Position numbers and translations under genes: made by a program | Assembly (NCBI GenBank): GCA_015057455.1 | Contig: SVEH01000001.1 | Location: 62,001 to 126,000 of the forward strand | DNA length: 64,000 nucleotides | From: Lachnospiraceae bacterium | GTDB lineage: Bacteria; Bacillota; Clostridia; Lachnospirales; Lachnospiraceae | Reading direction: 5' to 3' | Part shown: piece after piece, positions 25,516 through 34,336 of the stretch | How positions within the stretch are numbered: the stretch's first letter is position 1 | Layout of the letters: every line of letters begins with the position of its first letter | The notes under the pieces: model-generated | Told to the model about the DNA's origin: nothing | The model's database searches: none | Seen by the model: only the letters and a program-made list of their open reading frames with translations

Positions 25516-27183
25516 TTATCCTACTTTAAAACAACTACCACCTATAAATTCTCTTAAAATTGAATTCTTAGGCACCTCTTCACTACTTACACCAATAAAA
25601 TAATCTAGAAATTTAAGTATCTTCTTCGCTTCAATATATTCTGGACATTCTCTATCCATCCCAAATAGAGCTGGTTCCACAAATTGTTTCAATATAGCCA
25701 ATTCATATATTAGCGCTGAGTTAAACATAACATCTGCTTCTTCTTGATAAGGGAAAATATTCTCATTCTCACCACGTCTTACTGAAGGCCACATACTAAT
25801 TGTACCTTGAACCTTAGTACCACGAGTTCTCATGTCTCTTACAATTCTTCGTATTAATCTTCCATCACTTGTTGCAATTCTATTATGTTCATCAACATTA
25901 ATTTGTGTTAATGCACTAATATAAATCTTAAACTTCGATTCTCTAGGTAAAGAATATGATAACTTATCATTTAGACAATGAATTCCTTCTATTACTAATA
26001 TATCATCCTTGCCTAATTGCTTATAGTCACCTTTATACTCTCTTTTGCCTTGCTTAAAGTTATAAGTAGGAATCTCTACTCTCTCTCCATTAAGCAATGC
26101 TAACATATCTGCATTAAATTGCTCAACATCAATAGCCTCTAAACATTCATAATTATAGTTACCATCTTCATCTAATGGAGTATCATCTCTATTCACAAAA
26201 TAGTTGTCTACAGCAATTGTATGTGGCTTTAAACCATGTGTCATAAGCTGTATTGCAACTCTATGTGAAAATGTTGTTTTACCTGATGATGATGGACCTG
26301 CTATCATTACAAATTTCTTATCAGGTGAATTGGCTACTTGTTCTGCTATCTCTGCAATCTTCTTTTCTTGCAAAGCTTCTTGAACTAATATTAAATCATT
26401 AATTCCACCTTTAGCTATAATATCATTTAATGCACCGATAGTTTCAACATTCATAGTCTTTGCCCATTTGTTTGACTCTTGTAGTGTATTAAATAATTTC
26501 ATCATTGGCTTATATTCGCCAATCTTCTTAGGAGATTTTGTACTTGGTGTTTGTAAAATCAATCCACCTTCAAATAAATGTAAATCAAAATACTTTAGCA
26601 TGCCAGTACTTGGTGGCATATATCCATAGAAATAATCATCAAATCCATCTAATGTATAGATGTTAGTTTTTGAACCTCTTCTATATTTAAATAAATTTGC
26701 CTTATCATACATTCTATGTTTTTTAAATATTTCTCTAGCAAAATCTGTAGGTACATTTCTCTTTTCAAACGGAAGATCAAGTTTCACAAGTTCTTTCATT
26801 CTTGCCTTAATCTTATCAATATGCTCTTGAGTTAATTGAACCTTGCCTTCAAGTTCACAATAATAGCCCGAACCAAGTGCAAACTCAATTAAGAACTTAT
26901 CGATATTCTCAGAACCAACAACCTCATATACAGATTTGATTAATACAAAAACCAAACCTCTTACATATGTTTTCTTACCAACTTTATCTCCTGTTGTTAA
27001 GAAACTTATCTCACAAGGTTTTGTAATTTCCCTTGGTAATTCTCTTAATTTACCATTAACAACAGCTAAAATAATATCGTTAGCCACTTTTGGTTGATGT
27101 TTCTTTGCTAAATCTAATAATGTAGAACCTTGTTTTACTAACACTTCTTCACCATCAAGAAGTACTTTTATCTTCTCTGCCAT
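25516..27183 (-). CDS. Nucleoside (uridine-type) kinase with N-terminal TGS/SAD-like region
   Basis: The 555-residue protein has a TGS-like domain (about 5-65), a ThrRS-like second region (about 70-270) and a P-loop kinase of the uridine kinase/phosphoribulokinase type (about 285-500). Walker A is GPSSSGKTTF, and DNYFVNRDDTPLDEDG and EGIHCLN are present. This architecture is a known Firmicutes nucleoside kinase family distinct from udk. It would phosphorylate a nucleoside using NTP; the exact substrate is not readable. The GGAG site is 9-10 bases from the ATG. The gap to nif3 on its upstream side (27184-27508) is AT-rich apart from one hairpin. Confidence 0.85.
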   Translation of the reverse strand: MAEKIKVLLDGEEVLVKQGSTLLDLAKKHQPKVANDIILAVVNGKLRELPREITKPCEISFLTTGDKVGKKTYVRGLVFVLIKSVYEVVGSENIDKFLIEFALGSGYYCELEGKVQLTQEHIDKIKARMKELVKLDLPFEKRNVPTDFAREIFKKHRMYDKANLFKYRRGSKTNIYTLDGFDDYFYGYMPPSTGMLKYFDLHLFEGGLILQTPSTKSPKKIGEYKPMMKLFNTLQESNKWAKTMNVETIGALNDIIAKGGINDLILVQEALQEKKIAEIAEQVANSPDKKFVMIAGPSSSGKTTFSHRVAIQLMTHGLKPHTIAVDNYFVNRDDTPLDEDGNYNYECLEAIDVEQFNADMLALLNGERVEIPTYNFKQGKREYKGDYKQLGKDDILVIEGIHCLNDKLSYSLPRESKFKIYISALTQINVDEHNRIATSDGRLIRRIVRDMRTRGTKVQGTISMWPSVRRGENENIFPYQEEADVMFNSALIYELAILKQFVEPALFGMDRECPEYIEAKKILKFLDYFIGVSSEEVPKNSILREFIGGSCFKVG

Positions 27184-27467
27184 ATCCTTTTGTCTCCTTA
27201 TTCTTCATATCAGTTATTATCTATTGTTATGTCGACTTATTTCATTAATATAATAATATTTAGTTATGTGCTTTAATTCACCTCTAATGTATTAATTTTC
27301 ACAAAAACTAATTTAACACTTAAAAATTATATTTGTTAATGTAATACAATATTTAATTAATAGAAAAACATCTCTTAAATTAGTGAAACACAAACTACTA
27401 ATTACTATACATTGATATAACTGCTGTTAAGTTTTATAAAAATAAATAACTCCTGTATGTATATATA

Positions 27468-27498
27468 AACAAGCTAGTTATATAATAACTTTCTTGTT
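27468..27498 (-). terminator. Hairpin after nif3-like gene
   Basis: AACAAG..AGTTAT and ATAACT..CTTGTT pair with a 3-base loop (14 bp, two mismatches) 11 bases past the stop. No T-run follows. Confidence 0.4.
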
Positions 27499-27508
27499 AA
27501 TAACATTA

Positions 27509-28318
27509 TTAAACAACTGTAAATGGACTTTCTTCAACTGCTATTTGTATACTAATTTCTTCACACCCTACTTTTTCTAATAACTCTTTAAGATATGATT
27601 CCATATATTCTACAAAAAAATATTCTGTCTCAAAATGTCCTGCATCAATAATATGTACCCCTAAATCTCGTGCATCGCTTGCACTGTGATAATCAATATC
27701 CCCAGTTACTAAAACATCTACGCCTTCTTTTATAACATTATTAATAAAACTTTTACCTGAGCCTGGCAATATCGCAATAGACTCAACACTTTTATTCATA
27801 TCACCAATAACTCTTAAATTATCTATATTAAATTTTTCTTTTACTAACTGTACACATTCTAATAACGAAATACATTCTTCTACTCTTCCTATGCTACCAA
27901 ATCCGATATTCTCTTCTTTTCCACCAATAATCTCTGTTCCAGTCACTTCTAATATTCTAGTATCTACAAGCCCTAATATATCTGCTGACTTATGTGACAT
28001 TACTGCTATATCCATATTAGTATGCATAGAGAATGTAACTATATTATTCTGTGCTAATTTAGTTATCTTTCTTCCAATTAACGAATCATATGATAATGAA
28101 CCAACTGGTTTAAATATCATAGGATGATGAGTAATAAGAACATCCGCACCACATTCAACTGCTTGATTAATTACAACCTCTGAAGGTTCTAATGCTATCA
28201 TAATCTTTGAAATCTCTCTATCTAGATTACCAAAACTCACTCCTGTATTATCCCAAGATTCTGCATATCTAGGCGGTGCAAGCTTATTCAAATGTGCTAC
28301 TAGCTGTCTACTATTCAT
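27509..28318 (-). CDS. Nif3-like dinuclear metal-centre protein (YqfO family)
   Basis: The 269-residue protein matches the Nif3/DUF34 family. The metal-site motifs are DVLITHHPMIF and SMHTNMD in the N-terminal half, and DAGHFETEY near residue 225. Length agrees with the short form without the central PII-like insert. The biochemical function of the family is debated; GTP cyclohydrolase-like activity has been proposed but is not established. The start overlaps the end of trmK by 8 bases, so the two are translationally coupled. This pairing is conserved in Firmicutes. Confidence 0.9.
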   Translation of the reverse strand: MNSRQLVAHLNKLAPPRYAESWDNTGVSFGNLDREISKIMIALEPSEVVINQAVECGADVLITHHPMIFKPVGSLSYDSLIGRKITKLAQNNIVTFSMHTNMDIAVMSHKSADILGLVDTRILEVTGTEIIGGKEENIGFGSIGRVEECISLLECVQLVKEKFNIDNLRVIGDMNKSVESIAILPGSGKSFINNVIKEGVDVLVTGDIDYHSASDARDLGVHIIDAGHFETEYFFVEYMESYLKELLEKVGCEEISIQIAVEESPFTVV

Positions 28319-29063
28319 AATATTTCAATGCCTCACTTATAAGTTCTATTTCTCTATCTAACTCATTAATTCTCGTTTGTATTCTATCGTCTTCTAAAGA
28401 TTTTAACTTTAGATTATTCTTTATATTGTTACTTTTATCTAACTCTTTAGTCAAAAATTGATGTAATATACTATTCTTATGTTCCAATAAATATCTTCCA
28501 TATCTATCAAATACATTCATCTGCTCTATATTTTCTATATCACTACCATCTAAATCACAATTATCTAAAACACTATTATAATCATTGTTAGCGTTAATTA
28601 TTACATAGTATTTTCCTTCATCAATAAGCATATCCTCTTGTATAATTGAAAATCCTATTTTCTTTAAAAAACGTCTTACTAAAAATATCTCTGATTGTGG
28701 TTGTAAAACTAACTGCGAACACTGTCTAACAACATCTATACTATCCGCTAATATCTTATTAGTTAATCTTCCACCCATACCTGATATAAGTATGGTGTCA
28801 ACTTCCCCCGCTTCCAATTTCTTAGCGCCATCTGAAAGACGTGTATCTATCTGTGTTGTACATCCATATTCTTTTATATTCTTAGTGGCCTTCTGCAAAG
28901 GTCCTTTATTTATATCCATAGCAATCACTTTATCTGCTATATTATTCTTTATCATATAAATTGCTGTATAAGCATGGTCACAACCTATATCTGCAACTCT
29001 ATTTCCTTTTTTCACGCATGTGGCAACTTTTTCTAATCTTTTTGATATTTTTATACTGTTCAT
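28311..29063 (-). CDS. trmK: tRNA (adenine22-N1)-methyltransferase
   Basis: The 250-residue protein has a class I methyltransferase fold with SAM motif RVADIGCDHAYTAIY and downstream AMDINKGPLQKA, then ISGMGGRL, as in TrmK. A helical C-terminal coiled-coil extension (about 170-250) is also typical. TrmK methylates A22 in the D-loop of several tRNAs. An AAGGAGG site precedes the ATG. In Bacillus trmK-yqfO follow sigA closely; here the same pair is separated from rpoD by a block of secreted-protein genes. Confidence 0.92.
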   Translation of the reverse strand: MNSIKISKRLEKVATCVKKGNRVADIGCDHAYTAIYMIKNNIADKVIAMDINKGPLQKATKNIKEYGCTTQIDTRLSDGAKKLEAGEVDTILISGMGGRLTNKILADSIDVVRQCSQLVLQPQSEIFLVRRFLKKIGFSIIQEDMLIDEGKYYVIINANNDYNSVLDNCDLDGSDIENIEQMNVFDRYGRYLLEHKNSILHQFLTKELDKSNNIKNNLKLKSLEDDRIQTRINELDREIELISEALKYYE

Positions 29064-29193
29064 ATTGTTGCCTCCTTCAAACTAAAAAAATTATACCATA
29101 AGAAATTCCTAATTTCTACTTAATTCTTTATTTTTTACAAATTTCATCAAATCGCACAAAAAGGAGCTCTAAAAATATATAATTTGTCGAGCT

Positions 29194-29226
29194 CTAGGGC
29201 CCTTGTCGGAACGACAAGGGCCCTAG
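29194..29226 (-). terminator. 15-bp hairpin terminator after the repeat-rich surface protein
   Basis: CTAGGGCCCTTGTCG (29194-29208) pairs perfectly with 29212-29226. Flanking AATTTGT and ACAAATT can extend the stem. The flank AATTTGTAGGTATC on the minus strand matches the ends of the 4210-4970 block. Confidence 0.75.
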
Positions 29227-29254
29227 ATACCTACAAATTGTATTTTATTTATTT

Positions 29255-30727
29255 TTATTCTTCAAATGCAAAGTCTGCTGAATCCTTCTTTATAACATAC
29301 CATGCAAGAGCAACTCCTAATAAAATTATTACAGCTGAAACTCCTACTGCAACTGCTACAACACTTCCCTTCTTTTTAGCACTTGTATTTGTAGCCTTTG
29401 CATTTTTATCTAATACATTCGCTAATTCTTTTACTTCTTGTATATTAGCAACACTACCTGTAAGTGGAACTTCTTGCTCTATTGTTACTTCTTTTTCTTC
29501 TACTCCTGTACCTGAATTTGATTTCTTTTTACCTCCAGTTAATATACTAGTTATGCTAACTTTTTCAGATGAAGTCTTACTTTCTCCTGTTATTGTATCA
29601 ATTTTTTCAATAGGATCTTCTGTCTCAATAATTGTACTGTCTTGTGCTCCAACTACTGGTGTTAAAGTTACACTATCACCACCTTCTGTACTAGTATCTG
29701 TTCCTACCTGTGGTACAACTACTGCACTATTATCTTGAGTATTTGACTCTGTACTTGGTGTTTCAACATTAATCTCAGGTGTCTGCACTTCTGGTTGTGG
29801 ACATTCTGGCTTTGGTGTTGCTGGTGTCTGTACCTCTGGTTTTGGACACTCTGGCTTTGGTGTTACTGGCGCCTGTACCTCCGGTTGTGGACATTCTGGC
29901 TTTGGTGTCGCTGGTGTCTGTTCCTCTGGTTTCTGCGTAGATGGTTTTTGTGTTCCTGTTTCTTTATCTTTGTCTGTTTCTGGTGTTCCTGTTTCCTCTT
30001 CACTTTCTGGTCTTCCATGGCCTGTTTCTGGTCTTGTTGTTTCCTCTCCACTTTCTGGTCTTCCATGGCCTGTTTCTGGTGTTCCTGTTTCCTCTCCACT
30101 TTCTGGTCTTCCATGGCCTGTTTCTGGTCTTGTTGTTTCTTCTCCACTTTCTGGTCTTCCATGTTCTGTTTCTTCTCCGCTTTCTGGTCTTCCTTCTTCA
30201 CCTTCTAGTACTTCTGGATCTTGAGTTGTTTCTGGTGTAGTATCATCATCAAGCATTGGTTCATCTGTTGTAACTAAATCTCCTTGTACATTGCTCTCTA
30301 GACTTTCTAACCAATCAAGTATATCTGTAGTTCCTGTACTTTCTGATGAATCTGTTGATTCACTACTTGTTGTATCATCTTGCTTTTGGCTATAGTATTC
30401 TTTTAAATATTCAACTGCATCAACAACACCTTCTGGAATTATTATATTATCTGGATTAAGTAATGCTAACTCTTCTAATGTCATTGTTCCTTCAATAGAT
30501 GGCTCTTCTGTTGCAGTCCCCTCTCCTTCTGTGCTTAGTTCTTCATCTGGTGCTGCAGTTGGTGTTTCCTCTCCTGTTAATTCATCTAAACAAACCTCTG
30601 TAATTGGATTACCACTAGCAATTGCTTCTTCGCATACTCTGCATGCAAATGATGTCAAGCCTGTTTTCCATGTAACTACCCCTATAACAGACAATGTGAG
30701 CAAAACACATAAAACTTTCTTCTTCAT
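29255..30727 (-). CDS. Secreted Pro/Glu/Thr-rich repeat surface protein with C-terminal membrane anchor
   Basis: The 490-residue protein has a signal peptide (about 1-28) and a short Cys-containing segment (CRVCEEAIASGNPITEVC). The long acidic region includes about four GRPESGEETTRPETGH-like 16-residue repeats and three TPKPECPQPEVQTPA-like 15-residue repeats. One C-terminal membrane helix (about 460-482) and a short acidic tail follow. No enzymatic domain is visible; it is probably a wall-spanning stalk or adhesin-like protein. GGGGGAG is the ribosome-binding site. Long open frames on the opposite strand arise from the repeats and are not genes. Confidence 0.75.
   Translation of the reverse strand: MKKKVLCVLLTLSVIGVVTWKTGLTSFACRVCEEAIASGNPITEVCLDELTGEETPTAAPDEELSTEGEGTATEEPSIEGTMTLEELALLNPDNIIIPEGVVDAVEYLKEYYSQKQDDTTSSESTDSSESTGTTDILDWLESLESNVQGDLVTTDEPMLDDDTTPETTQDPEVLEGEEGRPESGEETEHGRPESGEETTRPETGHGRPESGEETGTPETGHGRPESGEETTRPETGHGRPESEEETGTPETDKDKETGTQKPSTQKPEEQTPATPKPECPQPEVQAPVTPKPECPKPEVQTPATPKPECPQPEVQTPEINVETPSTESNTQDNSAVVVPQVGTDTSTEGGDSVTLTPVVGAQDSTIIETEDPIEKIDTITGESKTSSEKVSITSILTGGKKKSNSGTGVEEKEVTIEQEVPLTGSVANIQEVKELANVLDKNAKATNTSAKKKGSVVAVAVGVSAVIILLGVALAWYVIKKDSADFAFEE
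29780..29930. repeat. 45-bp tandem repeats inside the surface protein gene
   Basis: Units anchored by GGACATTCTGGCTTTGG begin at 29799, 29844 and 29889, a period of 45 bases (15 residues). Confidence 0.9.
29990..30205. repeat. 48-bp tandem repeats inside the surface protein gene
   Basis: Units anchored by CTTCCATGGCC begin at intervals of exactly 48 bases (anchors at 30015, 30063, 30111, 30159), encoding a 16-residue repeat. Confidence 0.9.
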
Positions 30728-31010
30728 ATTAAACTCCCCCTATAAAATAACCTCTGCCTCATCACTTAATACACACACTAATAAATTATCTAATTTAAAT
30801 ATTAATATCTACTGTTAATATCAAAAATTATAAATTTACTACAAAATGCATTATCTGTTGTCTTCTTAATGAAATAATTAATAGCCTATTTCTTATAAAC
30901 CATTTCATTGTTCACTTTATTTATGTTAATTATATTGTAACATCTTTGTAATATACCAACAATAGAATAGCTCTTTTTTTTATAATTCTTTTCATTTTTT
31001 TATACTTTTT

Positions 31011-31211
31011 TTATATTTCATTAACTTCAGCACTATTTTCAATACTAATAATATTATTTATTGCCTTCCTCATAAGTGCTCCAAACGTAAACAAAACACA
31101 CCCTATAAACGCAATATCTGCACTTATAAGATATGTTTGAATATTAACATACATTATTCTTAATACTATTAATACAACTACACTTCCACATACTAACCCT
31201 ATTTTTTTCAT
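31011..31211 (-). CDS. Small membrane protein (66 residues)
   Basis: The protein has two likely membrane segments (about 5-24 and 30-48) and a polar C-terminus (SIENSAEVNEI). I do not recognise a family. It is supported as a real gene by a clear GTGGGGGAT ribosome-binding site 5 bases before the ATG and by its place between two secreted-protein genes. It is divergent from the papain-like gene. Nothing else is seen in the AT-rich 30728-31010 gap on its 3' side. Confidence 0.6.
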   Translation of the reverse strand: MKKIGLVCGSVVVLIVLRIMYVNIQTYLISADIAFIGCVLFTFGALMRKAINNIISIENSAEVNEI

Positions 31212-31419
31212 TTTTATCCCCCACTCATATTATAAAAACTGTATGGCTACTAACTGCTCTAAAAAAAATACAACTCTTCTTAATAATATTGTAATACATA
31301 TTTAACATCATATCAATACCTTTTTTATATTTTTTTTATTTTTTATCATTTCTTTTTATAATCAGCATATTATCATCGCAATATTTAATTATTATTTTTA
31401 ACATTTGTGTAATATATCG

Positions 31420-31428
31420 TGATATAAT
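31420..31428 (+). promoter_or_regulatory. Extended -10 promoter of the papain-like gene
   Basis: TGATATAAT (TGnTATAAT) lies about 50 bases before the start codon. No good -35 is present, as is usual for extended -10 promoters. Confidence 0.5.
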
Positions 31429-31478
31429 TTTTATAACAGGTTATTATTAATATAATATTATAATTGTGGGGGATTATT

Positions 31479-33125
31479 ATGGTTATAAAATTCAATCAGA
31501 AGTTAACACTATGCATTGCCATATGCATTATATTTTGCATATGTATTTCAAGTGTACATCCTATATTTTCAAAAGCTGATAAACCAAACACTGTTAATGT
31601 TGAAAATACTGACTTTACATTAAAAGAATTATCTAAATCTATAGATATTGCTGTACTAACATCTGATACAGAAGTTTTTTCTTACTTATCTAATACAATA
31701 AATAACTCCTTAAATACTACTTCTAATGTACAACCATCTAATAATATAGAAACTTCAAACTTATATATAGAAGATACTCAAGCTCCAAATTCAAATACTA
31801 CATTAAATAAAAGCACTTATTATAGAAGAAATTATAGCGAAACTTTAACTGGTACTCCTTCAAACTCTATGCCTAGAAGTATAGATAACAGTGCCACTAA
31901 ATATTTTCCACCTATTATGAATCAAGGTAATGTTGGTTCTTGTAATTCATGGGCTACTGTATACTATCAAATGACTTACACTGTTAACAAGACTCTAGAT
32001 AGAGCTGCTGATAACAATAAAAATATAATGTCTCCGACATGGGTATATACTTTAACAAACAAAGGTATTAATTATGGTTCTTACTATAGTGATGTTTTAA
32101 AAGTACTTTCTGAAATTGGTGCTGTTTCTGTAAATTCTGTACCTATTATTACTAGAGGAAGTAAAAAAAATGTTTGCAACATACGAGCTCAAAAAGAATA
32201 TTGGTTAGAAGCAAGTGATTACAGAATTGATAATTTCTATGCTATTGGACCTGAAATCGACACTGATATTACAGATCCATCAAAAACAGTTTATAAACAA
32301 GAAAACATAGACGCAATAAAAAAAGCTCTGTCTATGGGAGATGTTCTTACTATTTCAACTCATAATTATAGATGGAAAAAAGCTACTATTAAAAAACATA
32401 ATCAAGTACCTGCTAATAATCAATATAAAGGTGAAAAAATCATTACACACGTTACTGGAAGTAGAAAAGATACTCATAGAATGGCTCTTGTCGGTTATAA
32501 TGATGATATATGGGTAGATATAAACAAGAATAACATTGTTGAAGATGGTGAAAAAGGTGCCTTTAAACTAGCTAGTTCATGGGGCACTAACCAGGATAAT
32601 AAAGGTTTTATATGGATGTCTTATGATGCCCTTAATGTTAATTCAACACTTGATACAAATAAATTTAGAAACCACCATAGAACTGTTGGTTTCTACAATA
32701 TTATAGGCTTTTCAGTAGACTTAAATAACAGTAACCATAATTGCTATGCAGCAATAGATGTTCAAACTAAAAATCTAGAAGCTATGAACATAGAAATATC
32801 AGCCAAAGCCTTAAATGGTCAAACTTATACCTTTAATCCTGCTCCATTCTCATTAAAAAATGGCTTAGGTCCATATCCATTTAACACAAAATCTGGTGGA
32901 GATAAAGGTTGCTTTTATATAAAATTAAACAATATAATTCCTAATCTTACAAGTCAAAATATATATGACTACCAGTGGAATTTCACTATAACAAATAATA
33001 CTAGCAAAGAAGATTTAACTATACATGATTTTAAAATATATTATAAAAATACTAACACTTATTCAAATTCAATCATTCATTCGCCAATTGTTATAAACAA
33101 TAATAAATCTAATATTAGTTTTTAA
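31479..33125 (+). CDS. Secreted papain-like (C1) cysteine peptidase
   Basis: The protein (548 residues) has a signal peptide (1-33), a Ser/Thr/Asn-rich propeptide-like region and a C1-type domain (about 140-390). The nucleophile Cys155 lies in QGNVGSCNSWA and the His333 in HRMALVGYND. A segment reading DINKNNIVEDGE resembles a calcium-binding loop and is inserted between the His and the usual NSWG motif. That motif reads ASSWGTN, so the canonical Asn is replaced by Ser. The remaining ~160 residues are beta-rich and unrecognised. The frame opens upstream at a TTG (31464), but GGGGG lies there and ATG 31479 is correctly spaced. Confidence 0.82.
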   Translation: MVIKFNQKLTLCIAICIIFCICISSVHPIFSKADKPNTVNVENTDFTLKELSKSIDIAVLTSDTEVFSYLSNTINNSLNTTSNVQPSNNIETSNLYIEDTQAPNSNTTLNKSTYYRRNYSETLTGTPSNSMPRSIDNSATKYFPPIMNQGNVGSCNSWATVYYQMTYTVNKTLDRAADNNKNIMSPTWVYTLTNKGINYGSYYSDVLKVLSEIGAVSVNSVPIITRGSKKNVCNIRAQKEYWLEASDYRIDNFYAIGPEIDTDITDPSKTVYKQENIDAIKKALSMGDVLTISTHNYRWKKATIKKHNQVPANNQYKGEKIITHVTGSRKDTHRMALVGYNDDIWVDINKNNIVEDGEKGAFKLASSWGTNQDNKGFIWMSYDALNVNSTLDTNKFRNHHRTVGFYNIIGFSVDLNNSNHNCYAAIDVQTKNLEAMNIEISAKALNGQTYTFNPAPFSLKNGLGPYPFNTKSGGDKGCFYIKLNNIIPNLTSQNIYDYQWNFTITNNTSKEDLTIHDFKIYYKNTNTYSNSIIHSPIVINNNKSNISF

Positions 33126-33134
33126 AATTATATA

Positions 33135-33172
33135 CAAAAAATTAGTTGCATGAAATTGCAACTAATTTTTTG
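33135..33172. terminator. Bidirectional terminator between papain-like gene and rpoD
   Basis: CAAAAAATTAGTTGCA (33135-33150) pairs perfectly with 33157-33172 across a 6-base loop, giving T-runs in both directions. Confidence 0.88.
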
Positions 33173-33250
33173 TTTGATTAATTTTGTCTAGTTATTTATG
33201 TTATTTTATTAAATTGTCCTTCTTATAGTCTTTATTCTTTATTCCTTATT

Positions 33251-34312
33251 CTACTCCAAGTAATCTTTTAATTTTCTACTTCTACTTGGATGTCTTAGCT
33301 TTCTAAGAGCTTTTGCTTCTATTTGTCTTATTCTCTCTCTTGTAACATTGAATTCTTTTCCAACTTCTTCAAGAGTACGAGCCTTACCATCTTCTAAACC
33401 AAATCTAAGCATAAGAACCTTTTGTTCTCTCTCTCCTAAAGTCTCAAGCACTCCATATAATTGTTCTCTTAACAATGTAAATGCTGCTGCCTCTGCTGGA
33501 ATTGGCATGTTATCATCTTGAATAAAATCTCCCAAATGACTATCTTCTTCTTCTCCGATAGGAGTTTCTAAAGACACTGGCTCTTGTGAGATTTTTTGTA
33601 TTTCTCTTACCTTATCAACTGATAAATGCATATATTCTGCAATCTCCTCAGGAGTAGCTTCTCTACCAAGATTTTGTAATAATTGTCTCTGAGCTCTTAT
33701 AAATTTATTAATTGTCTCAACCATATGCACCGGAATTCTAATTGTTCTTGCTTGATCCGCAATAGCTCTTGTAATAGCCTGTCTAATCCACCAAGTAGCA
33801 TATGTACTGAACTTAAATCCTTTAGTATAATCAAATTTATCAACTGCCTTAATTAATCCAAGATTACCTTCTTGAATTAAATCCAGGAATAACATTCCTC
33901 TACCTACATACCTTTTAGCTATACTAACAACAAGTCTAAGGTTTGCTTCTGCAAGTCTCTTCTTTGCTTCTGGATCACCTTGATTAATCCTTTCTGCAAT
34001 TTCCTTTTCTTCATCCATAGATAATAAAGGAACTTTTCCAATTTCCTTAAGATACATTCTTACTGGATCAGATGTTCCCACACCCTCTGGAACAGATATA
34101 TCTAAGTCTTCTAAATCCTCTTCTTCCATCATGTTAGGATCAAACTCATCCATATCAAGCATTTTAACGCTTTCCTCATCTAATGCATCGTATACATCAT
34201 CTAGCTTATCTACGTCAAAATTAGTTTGTTCTAGCAAATCATCAATTTTACTAAAATCAACTTTTTCCATAACATCAATATTTGCATCTACACTTCCCAT
34301 ATTCTCGTTCAT
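33251..34312 (-). CDS. rpoD: Primary RNA polymerase sigma factor (SigA/RpoD)
   Basis: The 353-residue protein carries regions 1.2-4.2: [51 protein letters not shown] in region 2, and [15 protein letters not shown] with the C-terminal [16 protein letters not shown] helix-turn-helix. Region 1.1 is short and acidic, as in many Firmicutes. The frame opens at 34321, but AAGGA is too close to that ATG and lies 8 bases from ATG 34312. It is 24 bases downstream of dnaG, forming the classic dnaG-rpoD unit. Confidence 0.97.
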   Translation of the reverse strand: MNENMGSVDANIDVMEKVDFSKIDDLLEQTNFDVDKLDDVYDALDEESVKMLDMDEFDPNMMEEEDLEDLDISVPEGVGTSDPVRMYLKEIGKVPLLSMDEEKEIAERINQGDPEAKKRLAEANLRLVVSIAKRYVGRGMLFLDLIQEGNLGLIKAVDKFDYTKGFKFSTYATWWIRQAITRAIADQARTIRIPVHMVETINKFIRAQRQLLQNLGREATPEEIAEYMHLSVDKVREIQKISQEPVSLETPIGEEEDSHLGDFIQDDNMPIPAEAAAFTLLREQLYGVLETLGEREQKVLMLRFGLEDGKARTLEEVGKEFNVTRERIRQIEAKALRKLRHPSRSRKLKDYLE

Positions 34313-34336
34313 AGCACCCATCCTTTTCTTTTAATT

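Noticed and set aside
29795-30240. Several long open frames opposite the repeat-rich surface protein gene
   Set aside because: They follow from the 45- and 48-bp repeats, have skewed Trp/Phe/Cys or Ser/Pro composition and no ribosome-binding site.
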